From NCBI RefSeq assembly GCF_002998435.1, contig NZ_CP027231.1, positions 718,501 to 782,500 of the forward strand: a stretch of DNA of 64,000 nucleotides, in the 5' to 3' direction. This DNA is from Bacteroides zoogleoformans (GTDB lineage: Bacteria; Bacteroidota; Bacteroidia; Bacteroidales; Bacteroidaceae). The translations under genes were made by a program, and so were the position numbers. The notes below the pieces were generated by a model that had not been told where the DNA came from, ran no database searches, and worked only from the letters and a program-made list of their open reading frames with translations. Positions 1 to 6,714 of this stretch are shown in pieces. How positions within the stretch are numbered: position 1 is the first letter of the stretch; each line of letters opens with the position of its first letter.

Positions 1-1
1 C

Positions 2-442
2 ATCCACGACCGCTGTGACATACCCTACACCTATTCATGGAAAAAGGAGCACAACCTGCCGGGGCACTATGGTCCTTATGACAAGGATCTTGAGGAACTC
101 TTCCGACGTGCCTCGGAAATAGACAATATCGTATTGAATTATCTCCGGGAAGTGGAGCGTGTCATGCAATATCCTCCAAAAGCGTTCAGATCCTGTCGGG
201 GCATACTGACGCTGGAGAAAAAATACGGCCGTGACCGTTTGGTCGCTGCCTGCGCCTGCGCAGAACAGAAGCTACAATACGGGTATCAGGCCTTACGCGA
301 GGTGCTTGAACTGGGAGAAGACGCGGATTTCCTTCCTGATGAGGACGGGAGGATACAGCCTGACATGACATCCCCGACACCACTGACCCACAAGAATATA
401 CGTGGACGTGACTATTACAGAAAAGACAAACAGGAACAATAA
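2..442 (+). CDS. istA: IS21-family transposase IstA, C-terminal part
   Basis: The reading frame is open from base 2, so this is the C-terminal 146 residues of a longer protein whose start lies before the window. The visible part includes the run PYTYSWKKEHNLPGHYG followed by a helical tail, typical of the region after the DDE catalytic core in IstA transposases. IstA cuts and joins the IS ends and works with the AAA+ helper IstB encoded directly downstream. The stop codon lies 10 bp before the probable istB start. The catalytic acidic residues themselves are not in the window, so activity cannot be judged. Confidence 0.88.
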   Translation: MHDRCDIPYTYSWKKEHNLPGHYGPYDKDLEELFRRASEIDNIVLNYLREVERVMQYPPKAFRSCRGILTLEKKYGRDRLVAACACAEQKLQYGYQALREVLELGEDADFLPDEDGRIQPDMTSPTPLTHKNIRGRDYYRKDKQEQ

Positions 443-452
443 AGCTAAAATT

Positions 453-1232
453 ATGGAAATAAATAATAAGACAGCTCCCGTAACGGGACAACAAGACCAG
501 AACACCATATCACTGGATTTGATGAGCCGCATGAAATTACACGGTATGGCGGAGGCTTTCAGGGAAAGCCTTGCCGGCACCACTCCACAGTCCATGACCG
601 CGGACACCTTCCTTTCCATGCTCCTTGCACGCGAATGGGATTACCGTGCCCAGGCTGCCATAGTGCGGCTTACTAAGAATGCGGCGTTCCGATACAAGGC
701 TTATCTCGAACAGATTGACTATGCCACAAACCGGGGCCTTGAGCGCAATCAGATGGAACGCCTCGCCACCCTTGACTTTGTACATAAGGGGCAGAACCTC
801 TTCATTACCGGCTCTTCAGGTACAGGGAAAAGCTATCTGGCATGTGCCCTTGGCCACGAGGCATGCAAAAGGGGATTCCGTACTTTCTATGCCAATGCAC
901 CCAAACTGCTTGGTGCACTGAAGGTTGCCAAAGTCAAAGGTACACTTGAAACTGAGCTCAAGAAGATTGAGCGTTGCCAGTTACTCATCCTTGACGACCT
1001 GTTTCTTGTACCTCTTGATGCCAAGGAACGTCCCATCCTGCTCGAAATTATTGAGGACAGGCATGAAAGGAAATCCACTATCATAACCTCGCAGTACCCA
1101 TCGTCCAACTGGTATGACATGGTTGGTGATCCGACAATAGCCGACGCCATCCTTGACCGAATCATTCATACGGCCCATACCATTGAGTTGTACGGTGAAA
1201 GTATGCGCAAGTTAAGGTCTAAGAAAAACTAG
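453..1232 (+). CDS. istB: IS21-family helper ATPase IstB
   Basis: This 259-residue AAA+ protein assists the IstA transposase in target capture and strand transfer. A Walker A motif (GSSGTGKS) sits near residue 120 and a Walker B-like LLILDDLFL near residue 175, followed by the conserved DRHERKSTIITSQYP stretch (sensor 1 region) and a C-terminal DRIIHTAHTIEL segment, all typical of the DnaC-like IstB family. The frame is open upstream to 402 inside istA, but the ATG at 453 follows the istA stop by 10 bp and gives the usual family length, so it is preferred. The gene appears intact. Confidence 0.92.
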   Translation: MEINNKTAPVTGQQDQNTISLDLMSRMKLHGMAEAFRESLAGTTPQSMTADTFLSMLLAREWDYRAQAAIVRLTKNAAFRYKAYLEQIDYATNRGLERNQMERLATLDFVHKGQNLFITGSSGTGKSYLACALGHEACKRGFRTFYANAPKLLGALKVAKVKGTLETELKKIERCQLLILDDLFLVPLDAKERPILLEIIEDRHERKSTIITSQYPSSNWYDMVGDPTIADAILDRIIHTAHTIELYGESMRKLRSKKN

Positions 1233-1282
1233 AGAATCAAAAGGATAAAATAAAATTGACCCCTATCACCAGGACTTTAAAG

Positions 1283-1326
1283 GGGCAATCATATTATGGC
1301 CAAGATGGGCAATCCTGTTTGGCCAA
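1283..1326 (-). repeat. Multiple terminal repeats of the IS21 element (right end)
   Basis: Two near-direct copies lie head to tail: GGGCAATC, then a spacer, then GGCCAA at 1,283-1,303 and again at 1,307-1,326. Repeated internal sites next to the tip are the hallmark of IS21-family ends, where IstA binds. Confidence 0.75.
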
Positions 1327-2268
1327 AAGGGTCAAAGTAGAGTGGCTTTTCCAACGGCCGCCGTTCTTCTCGTTCAGCTCCACCACGAGGCACTTGCCGT
1401 CGGGTATGGTGAACTTCGCCATCGTGAAGACCGTGCGTTCGCTTTTTTTGCCCGGCACGAGCGTGGCGTAGTTCTGCGCGCGGAGCGGCAGGATGATACG
1501 CTCCTGCACGGCGGTACGCTTCGCCACCTTCTTGTCCACGATTTTCCATGTGATGTAGTCCACATCGAAAGGCACGTTGCTCTGGTTCTTGATTTCCGTG
1601 TGGAAATACAGAAGCCCGTTGTGCGTGTAGATGCCTTTCAGAAGGTACTGGATGCCGAAACGCTTGCAGCCGATATGCTTCACCTCACGTTTGTTCTGCT
1701 TGTGGATGGACTTCATGATAAGGCGCACCAGCATCGGACTTTCGCTGCCTAATTCTTTCAGGTAGATTTCCTGCGCGTTGTTCGGACGGTTCACCGCCTC
1801 GCCGTCATGGATGAAGTCGCACATCTCCACGTTGAGCAGCAGCGGTTCGGCGGCGTATTTCACGTTGAAGGTGTAGAAACTCCCGTCCTCCGTGATGACG
1901 GACATGTTGGTTTCGTTCGGGAAATTCCTCACGGTAGCCTTCACACGGATGACGTTCTCCGCTCCGTCGGCTTTGCCCGCAATCAGGTCGGGCGAGCCTA
2001 AATCGACATAGCGCACCTCCGCCGGGAAGATGACATGCACGGTCTTGTCGTAGGTCACTTCCAAGCCGTGCGGGGGAACCATGCGGTCAAAGCCCAGCTT
2101 TCTCGTCAGACCGTGATACAGGTCGCCGTCCGCCTCCTTCTGCGGATAGACCTCTTTTGTCAAGGTCAGTTCTTCACTTCCGTTGGTCGTTTCAACGGTT
2201 ACGTTTTCCTGCGCGTTGGCAGTTGCGATGCCCATAGCGAGGGCAAACATCATGATTACTTTTCTCAT
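1294..2268 (-). CDS. traN: Conjugative transposon protein TraN (DUF4138), 3' end truncated by IS21
   Basis: TraN belongs to the mating-pore proteins of Bacteroides conjugative transposons. The N-terminus MRKVIMMFALAMGIATANAQ is a clear signal peptide, so the protein is exported. About 311 native residues are followed by 13 residues encoded by the IS21 end (LTLLAKQDCPSWP) before an accidental stop; native sequence resumes upstream of about 1,335. The true C-terminus is therefore lost, and any traO-traQ genes further downstream would be separated from the operon promoter by the insertion. The start is fixed by the signal peptide and by the CCACTAAATTCAAAGTA motif a few bases upstream. Whether the shortened protein works is unknown. 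Confidence 0.9.
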   Translation of the reverse strand: MRKVIMMFALAMGIATANAQENVTVETTNGSEELTLTKEVYPQKEADGDLYHGLTRKLGFDRMVPPHGLEVTYDKTVHVIFPAEVRYVDLGSPDLIAGKADGAENVIRVKATVRNFPNETNMSVITEDGSFYTFNVKYAAEPLLLNVEMCDFIHDGEAVNRPNNAQEIYLKELGSESPMLVRLIMKSIHKQNKREVKHIGCKRFGIQYLLKGIYTHNGLLYFHTEIKNQSNVPFDVDYITWKIVDKKVAKRTAVQERIILPLRAQNYATLVPGKKSERTVFTMAKFTIPDGKCLVVELNEKNGGRWKSHSTLTLLAKQDCPSWP

Positions 2269-2271
2269 TTT

Positions 2272-2290
2272 ACTTTGAATTTAGTGGGTT
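2272..2290 (-). promoter_or_regulatory. RteR-complementary leader motif, traN
   Basis: On the coding strand this reads CCACTAAATTCAAAGTA, ending 3 nt before the traN ATG. All 17 bases can pair with the segment of RteR at 34,391-34,407, one of them as a G-U wobble. The location over the ribosome-binding region suggests a target for antisense control of translation. Confidence 0.6.
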
Positions 2291-2323
2291 GTTGTTATTG
2301 ATTGGATTTCTTATGATTATACA

Positions 2324-3673
2324 TCAGTTCTTCTCCTGATAGAGCATGACCCTGTACCCGGCTTTCAGATGCACTTTGACGGTGCGCATCTTCTTGGCAA
2401 TGTACTGGCTCGTGCCTTGTATCAGCCCCTTGCCCAAGTCGGAGGCGAGCTGCGCCCCGGCATTGGTGGAGATGTTGATGCTACTGCCGAGCGAACCGCC
2501 CATGTTGGCGGCAACCTCCCTGACGGCGTTCATCTCCATCGAGTTGGGGATGAATATGCCGGGCTGCCCGTCCGTGTCATAGACCTCCAACTCCACCGGG
2601 ATAACCGTACCGTCGTGTTCCAGCGAGGTGATTTCGATGCCGAGCCGTTCACCCTGAATCTTGGCTGCGCCGACCACCACCGCATTACGGGGGATGATCC
2701 GGTCTGCTACCGCCATCGGCTCCAACAGCCGCAACCTGACCGCCTGCCCGTCCGTCACGCTCTGCGCCCCATAGACGCATGCCGGTATGGTGTTCCTGTC
2801 CGGTACGGTTGTAACGCCCACCGCCGTGTTGAAACTGCGGTTGCGTTCCTGCGAGAAGGAAGCGACAAATTCGGCATTGCTCATGGGCTGTCCGAGCGAG
2901 GACACCACCTGATGCGTCACTTGCCTGACGGGTTTTGCCGTGTTCTTTCCGGTTTTCTGCACGGGGGACGGCTCTGCGGTCTGTCCCGCTGCCGCCTGCG
3001 TGCCGTTCTGACCGCCCATGTACTTCGCCGCCAGTTCGTAGGATTTTTCCATGAGTGCCACCTGCTCGTCCATCGTGGAGCTTCTCTCTTTTCCGCTTTC
3101 CAGTTCGGATTCGAGGGTGGCGATGCGTTCCAGCAGCTCGTCCATCTCCGCATTGTCGTTCTTCGGCTGCTCGTAGAAGTTGCCGAGCGTGGCATTGAGG
3201 TCACGGTAGGCGGCTGCCGAGGACTGGATGGTCTTCGGTGCTGGCTTCACCGCCTCTTCCGTTCCGCCGGGATTGGCAAGGTCGAAGTCGCTGTCCCCAT
3301 CCGCTTCCACCGTTTCGCGGTCGAACAGGTCGCCCAACTGCTGCATGGCGCGGCTGCGGTTCTCCTGCCGTTCCTCCATTGCCCCCTGCTCGTAGGCTTT
3401 CGCCTTGTCACCGATAATCCGGCGGTTCTCCTTGTCCGCATCGGGCATCTCGATGTTGTAGCCGCTTGTTCCCGGCTCCTGCTCCTTGCCGGAGGACGGG
3501 GCGAATATCAGCCACATAGCCCCGATGAATACCAGCACCATAGCGGGAAGCACTATCATTTTCTGGCGTTTCAGCCGTTGGGCTTCGGTCAGCGGCTTGC
3601 GCTCCTTTTTCGGCTTGTCGTTGCCGGGAGCCGCCTTGTTTTCGTTCTTGGGTTCATTCTTCGTCTGTTCCAT
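2324..3673 (-). CDS. traM: Conjugative transposon protein TraM
   Basis: A 449-residue protein of the conjugation channel. A basic, charged cytoplasmic start (residues 1-38) leads to one membrane helix, MIVLPAMVLVFIGAMWLIF (about 39-57). A long Q/E-rich, probably coiled-coil region follows (about 80-240, including the run MDELLERIATLESELE), then a conserved C-terminal domain of about 200 residues. The layout resembles VirB10/TrbI-type scaffold proteins, and TraM of this family is generally treated as its counterpart. The C-terminal domain contains the typical AVADRIIPRNAVVVGAAK segment. Its start overlaps the end of traL by 20 bp, indicating coupled translation. Confidence 0.93.
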   Translation of the reverse strand: MEQTKNEPKNENKAAPGNDKPKKERKPLTEAQRLKRQKMIVLPAMVLVFIGAMWLIFAPSSGKEQEPGTSGYNIEMPDADKENRRIIGDKAKAYEQGAMEERQENRSRAMQQLGDLFDRETVEADGDSDFDLANPGGTEEAVKPAPKTIQSSAAAYRDLNATLGNFYEQPKNDNAEMDELLERIATLESELESGKERSSTMDEQVALMEKSYELAAKYMGGQNGTQAAAGQTAEPSPVQKTGKNTAKPVRQVTHQVVSSLGQPMSNAEFVASFSQERNRSFNTAVGVTTVPDRNTIPACVYGAQSVTDGQAVRLRLLEPMAVADRIIPRNAVVVGAAKIQGERLGIEITSLEHDGTVIPVELEVYDTDGQPGIFIPNSMEMNAVREVAANMGGSLGSSINISTNAGAQLASDLGKGLIQGTSQYIAKKMRTVKVHLKAGYRVMLYQEKN

Positions 3674-3962
3674 ATAAATAAGGTATTACATTGTGATTGT
3701 TATCCGGCTTCACGGACAGTTCCACCTGTCCGGCATGGTCTATCTCCATCCGGCTGCCGTCATTCCTGCCGATGTCATAGACGGCTTTACCGAAGGTGTA
3801 GAGGGCAAGTGCGGCGAATGCGATGAGCATCGCCAGCACGATGCGCCTGCGTGTCTTCGGCGGCAAGCCGTCCAGATACCCTTTGAGCCGTTCCACCAGC
3901 ATTTTCTTTTTGTCGTGGAGTTTCCAGTACGCACTCCACAGTGATTTCTTGATTTTCTTCAT
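3654..3962 (-). CDS. traL: Conjugative transposon protein TraL (DUF3989)
   Basis: A small 102-residue protein with a very basic N-terminus (about 38 residues rich in Lys and Arg), one membrane helix (RIVLAMLIAFAALALYTFG, about 40-58) and a short acidic tail. This matches the TraL/DUF3989 family found between traK and traM in CTnDOT-like elements. The biochemical role is not established; position and topology suggest a bitopic inner-membrane component of the mating apparatus. It overlaps traM by 20 bp and lies 6 bp after traK, so it is part of one transcript. Confidence 0.88.
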   Translation of the reverse strand: MKKIKKSLWSAYWKLHDKKKMLVERLKGYLDGLPPKTRRRIVLAMLIAFAALALYTFGKAVYDIGRNDGSRMEIDHAGQVELSVKPDNNHNVIPYLYGTDEE

Positions 3963-3968
3963 GTCCGT

Positions 3969-4592
3969 TTACCTTTTGATGGTTTGTAAATCTTTGTTCT
4001 CGATGATGGTGAATCCCTCGATGGTGAACCCGTTGGGGTTGTCGTCCGAACGGGACGAGTTCAAGAGGCGGCACGTGGTCACGAGGCTGCGCTCTGTGAC
4101 GTTGCTCTGCCGGATGATTTTCTGCGTGGCGTAGGTCACGGTGCGGTAGGGATAGCCGTTGAAGTCGCACACCACGCTGTCCACCTTCAGCACTTGGTTG
4201 ATGTTACCGGCGATGATGCGGTTGTAGTACCCCTTCTCGGCGAAGTCCGAATAGTAGTTGTACACGCTCTTGTCTGCCAGCAGCAACGCACGCTTCACGT
4301 TGTGTTCTATCGCGCTCTTTTCGGGCGAGAGCGTGAAGAACAGCTCGTGGAAGCGGCGCACATGCTCCCTCGCTTCCGCCGGACGGTTCTGCGAGAGGTC
4401 CTGCGAGAGTGCCAGCATCAGCGACTTGCCGTTGTCCAGCACATAGATCTTTTCCCGCTGCCGCTCCGCGAAGCGGTAGGAACTCCACACGCTCCATACC
4501 GTTATCACTGCGCACAGCGAGAGGAAGACGATACCGAACAGGCGTATCTGCCTGAACGATGATTCGATGTTTTTGAGTGACTTGAATTCCAT
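3969..4592 (-). CDS. traK: Conjugative transposon protein TraK
   Basis: A 207-residue protein with a short cytoplasmic start, one membrane helix (about 18-36, LFGIVFLSLCAVITVWSVW) and a soluble C-terminal domain. TraK of Bacteroides conjugative transposons has the topology of a VirB8-like periplasmic core component; that function is inferred from fold predictions for the family and cannot be proven here. The segment KSLMLALSQDLSQNRPAEAREHVRRFHELFF is characteristic of the family in its central part. The gene sits 31 bp after traJ and 6 bp before traL. Confidence 0.92.
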   Translation of the reverse strand: MEFKSLKNIESSFRQIRLFGIVFLSLCAVITVWSVWSSYRFAERQREKIYVLDNGKSLMLALSQDLSQNRPAEAREHVRRFHELFFTLSPEKSAIEHNVKRALLLADKSVYNYYSDFAEKGYYNRIIAGNINQVLKVDSVVCDFNGYPYRTVTYATQKIIRQSNVTERSLVTTCRLLNSSRSDDNPNGFTIEGFTIIENKDLQTIKR

Positions 4593-4623
4593 TTTACTTT
4601 TTCCGTTTATAATTCCACATTGA

Positions 4624-5628
4624 TTATTTCAGCAGTTTCCCGGCACGTCCGACCATGTTGCCTGCGGTAGCACCCGCCACGCTTCCCGCCATGCCTCCGG
4701 CGCGTCCCGCCATCTGGTTCACGTTGCGCCCGTAGCCGCCCATGCCCCCGGCTTGGATGATCCAGCCCGCCACCGTCGGAATGGTGAAGTAGCCGATGAT
4801 GCCGATTATCATGAACACGATATACACCCCGTCGCTGGAATCCAGCGAGAAGTTGGGGTCGGTCTGCATGCGCTCGATGTCGCTCTGGAGCATCAACACC
4901 TGAATCTTGGCGAGTATGGTGCTGAATATGTCCGACACGGGCAGCCACAGATAGACCTGAATGTAGCGGCATATCCACTGCGTGAGCGTGCTTTGGAAGC
5001 CGTCCCACACCGATATGGCGAAGGCTATCGGACCGAGTATCGCCAGCACCACGAGGAAGAAGGTGCGGATGGTGTCTATCACGAGGGCGGCGGCTTGGAA
5101 CATCAGTTCCAGTATCTCGCGGAAGAAGTCGCGGATGCCCTTCTTCATCTTGTACATCCCCCGGTCGATATACATCCCCGCCATCGTCACCATGTCGGAG
5201 GGCGACCAGCCCAATTCCTCCAGTTGCTTGTCAAACTCCTCGTTGGACACGAGGTAGGCGGTTTCGGGGTTGCGCACCATCGCCTCGTATTCCAGCCTGT
5301 CCTTCTGCTCCCGGTACTTGTTCATGTCCAAAGTCTGCGTTTCGAGCAGTTTCGCCGTACCCTGCACGACGGGCGAGAGGACGCTGTTTATCGTGCCAAG
5401 CACCACCGTAGGGAAGAACATGATGCACAGACCGACGGCAAAGGGACGGAGCATCGGGAAGACGTCTATCGGTTCGGCTCTCGCCAACGACTGCCATACC
5501 CGGTAGGCGACATAGAAGAGCGCGCCCAGCCCGGCGATGCCTTTCGCCACGCCCGCCATGTCGGCGCACAGCGGCATCATCTGCTCGTAGAGCGAGCGGA
5601 GAATCTGGTGAAGGTTGTCGAACTCCAT
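4624..5628 (-). CDS. traJ: Conjugative transposon protein TraJ (polytopic membrane protein)
   Basis: A 334-residue membrane protein with at least five hydrophobic segments, including FAVGLCIMFFPTVVLGTIN, TFFLVVLAILGPIAFAISVW and GVYIVFMIIGIIGYFTIPT, and a glycine-rich C-terminus (GGMGGYGRNVNQMAGRAGG). It resembles VirB6/TrbL-type channel proteins, and TraJ is usually taken as that component in CTnDOT elements. The stretch between residues about 95 and 150 is hydrophilic and probably exposed. The start is ATG at 5,628, three bases after the traI stop, so translation is likely coupled to traI. Confidence 0.92.
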   Translation of the reverse strand: MEFDNLHQILRSLYEQMMPLCADMAGVAKGIAGLGALFYVAYRVWQSLARAEPIDVFPMLRPFAVGLCIMFFPTVVLGTINSVLSPVVQGTAKLLETQTLDMNKYREQKDRLEYEAMVRNPETAYLVSNEEFDKQLEELGWSPSDMVTMAGMYIDRGMYKMKKGIRDFFREILELMFQAAALVIDTIRTFFLVVLAILGPIAFAISVWDGFQSTLTQWICRYIQVYLWLPVSDIFSTILAKIQVLMLQSDIERMQTDPNFSLDSSDGVYIVFMIIGIIGYFTIPTVAGWIIQAGGMGGYGRNVNQMAGRAGGMAGSVAGATAGNMVGRAGKLLK

Positions 5629-5631
5629 AGG

Positions 5632-6261
5632 CTACCAGTATCTTTCGTTCATGCTCCCGTACAGCCCCATGATGCGGTCAAGGTCGTTTTTCTTCTTCGC
5701 ACGCAGGTAGCTCACGCTGATATTCTTGTTGGTGTAGTAGCTCACGAGGTTGCGGTAACGCTTCATCTTGGAGTGGCAGCGTTCCACCACGTCCATGCGC
5801 TCCTTGTCCGTCATGGAGAGCGTGGTGATGTTCACCACGTTCTTCAACTCCGTAAGCACGTCATTGGATTCCTCCAGCAGCTTCGTGTACCCGAAGGCGA
5901 TGGCTCCGAGTTCCTCCACCGTGAAGTTGTCGTCGCGCAGCATCTTCTGGAAGCTGGTCACGTAGATGTCCGTGATGTCGCCTACCATCAGTATGGTCTG
6001 CTGCACCTTGCGGGCGTCCTTGACCAGATTGTTCACGGATTTGAGGGCGTCGTAATACTTCTTGCCCTGCTCGTAGATTTTCACCGTTTCCTGAAAGTTA
6101 TTCACCATGTTCGTGGCGGTCTTCGAGGTGTGGATGATGTTCTTCGAGGCATTGATGATGCCCTGCGCCAGATTGCCCGGATCGCTCACGACCCATTGGG
6201 CGGAAGCCCTGCCCGCGAGAAGCAGGCACAGGCAGATGACGAATGTTATTCTTGTTCTCAT
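5632..6261 (-). CDS. traI: Conjugative transposon protein TraI (DUF4141)
   Basis: A 209-residue exported protein. Residues 1-21 (MRTRITFVICLCLLLAGRASA) form a signal peptide with an Ala-x-Ala-like cleavage site before QWVV. The rest is mostly helical with heptad-like runs (KMLRDDNFTVEELGAIAFGY), consistent with the DUF4141/TraI family and with VirB5-like periplasmic proteins; the VirB5 link is an inference. It is three bases from traJ. A CCGCTAAAATCCAAAG motif lies directly before the start codon. Confidence 0.92.
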   Translation of the reverse strand: MRTRITFVICLCLLLAGRASAQWVVSDPGNLAQGIINASKNIIHTSKTATNMVNNFQETVKIYEQGKKYYDALKSVNNLVKDARKVQQTILMVGDITDIYVTSFQKMLRDDNFTVEELGAIAFGYTKLLEESNDVLTELKNVVNITTLSMTDKERMDVVERCHSKMKRYRNLVSYYTNKNISVSYLRAKKKNDLDRIMGLYGSMNERYW

Positions 6262-6265
6262 GTTT

Positions 6266-6281
6266 CTTTGGATTTTAGCGG
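6266..6281 (-). promoter_or_regulatory. RteR-complementary leader motif, traI
   Basis: The coding strand reads CCGCTAAAATCCAAAG, ending 4 nt before the traI ATG. It differs from the consensus by one A-to-G change that keeps a G-U pair with RteR and by one extra A that would be bulged. Confidence 0.5.
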
Positions 6282-6284
6282 TTC

Positions 6285-6665
6285 TTATTTTCCTGCCGGA
6301 GTTTCCGGCTGCGGCTTCACACGCACGTAGTCCCCGTTCGGTGAGAAGGTCAGCACGTCGGTGGCTTCGTTATACGCCACGTCGATGCGGAAGCCGGTGT
6401 TCATGAACAGGTTGCCGTTCTCCTCCTGCAAGAGGTAGGTTTCCGGTTTCAGCCTGCGGCGGATGCCGCTCCGTTTGAATACCGTCACCTTGTAGGCTTC
6501 GCCCTCCTTGTAGATAAGCACGTCGGGCTTGCCCTCCACGCTTTCCCAATTCCCGCACAGCAGGTCGCGGCGGTTCTCCGCCACGTCGCAGGATTGCAGC
6601 ACCATGACCGCCAATCCGATCAGACACTTGCTGACTTGCAGCATCTTCATTCTTGATATGCTCAT
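6285..6665 (-). CDS. traH: Small lipoprotein of the transfer operon, TraH (DUF3876)
   Basis: A 126-residue protein with a hydrophobic start and the lipobox-like VLQSC, so it is probably a lipoprotein acylated at that Cys. The mature part matches the DUF3876 family placed between traG and traI in CTnDOT-like elements (RDLLCGNWESVEGKPDVLIYK). An internal ATG at 6,650 would give a shorter and more typical signal sequence (MKMLQVSK), so the true start may be there rather than at 6,665. Exact function is unknown; the context implies a role in the mating pore or in protection from surface exclusion. Confidence 0.85.
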   Translation of the reverse strand: MSISRMKMLQVSKCLIGLAVMVLQSCDVAENRRDLLCGNWESVEGKPDVLIYKEGEAYKVTVFKRSGIRRRLKPETYLLQEENGNLFMNTGFRIDVAYNEATDVLTFSPNGDYVRVKPQPETPAGK

Positions 6666-6714
6666 ACGCTTTTCTTTTTTCGTTGATAAATCTGTTTTAC
6701 CGATTATTGATTAC

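Larger units (their letters stand above)
2..1334 (+). mobile_element. IS21-family insertion sequence (3' part), inserted in traN
   Basis: The window opens inside an istA gene, followed by istB and then two terminal repeats typical of IS21-family ends. The likely right tip is the AAAAGGGTCA ending near 1,334; TGACCC read inward would be the terminal bases. Beyond it the sequence is traN. The left end and target duplication are outside the window, so the exact insertion point is inferred from where TraN coding sequence resumes. Confidence 0.85.

Noticed and set aside
2369..3826. 485-codon plus-strand ORF opposite traM
   Set aside because: Antisense to a well-supported gene in GC-rich DNA; composition is His/Arg/Leu-rich without domains. 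Same for the long antisense frames opposite traJ/traI (4,753-6,330), the helicase gene (31,934-34,000), orf3 (37,086-38,471) and nrdD (48,987-50,435).
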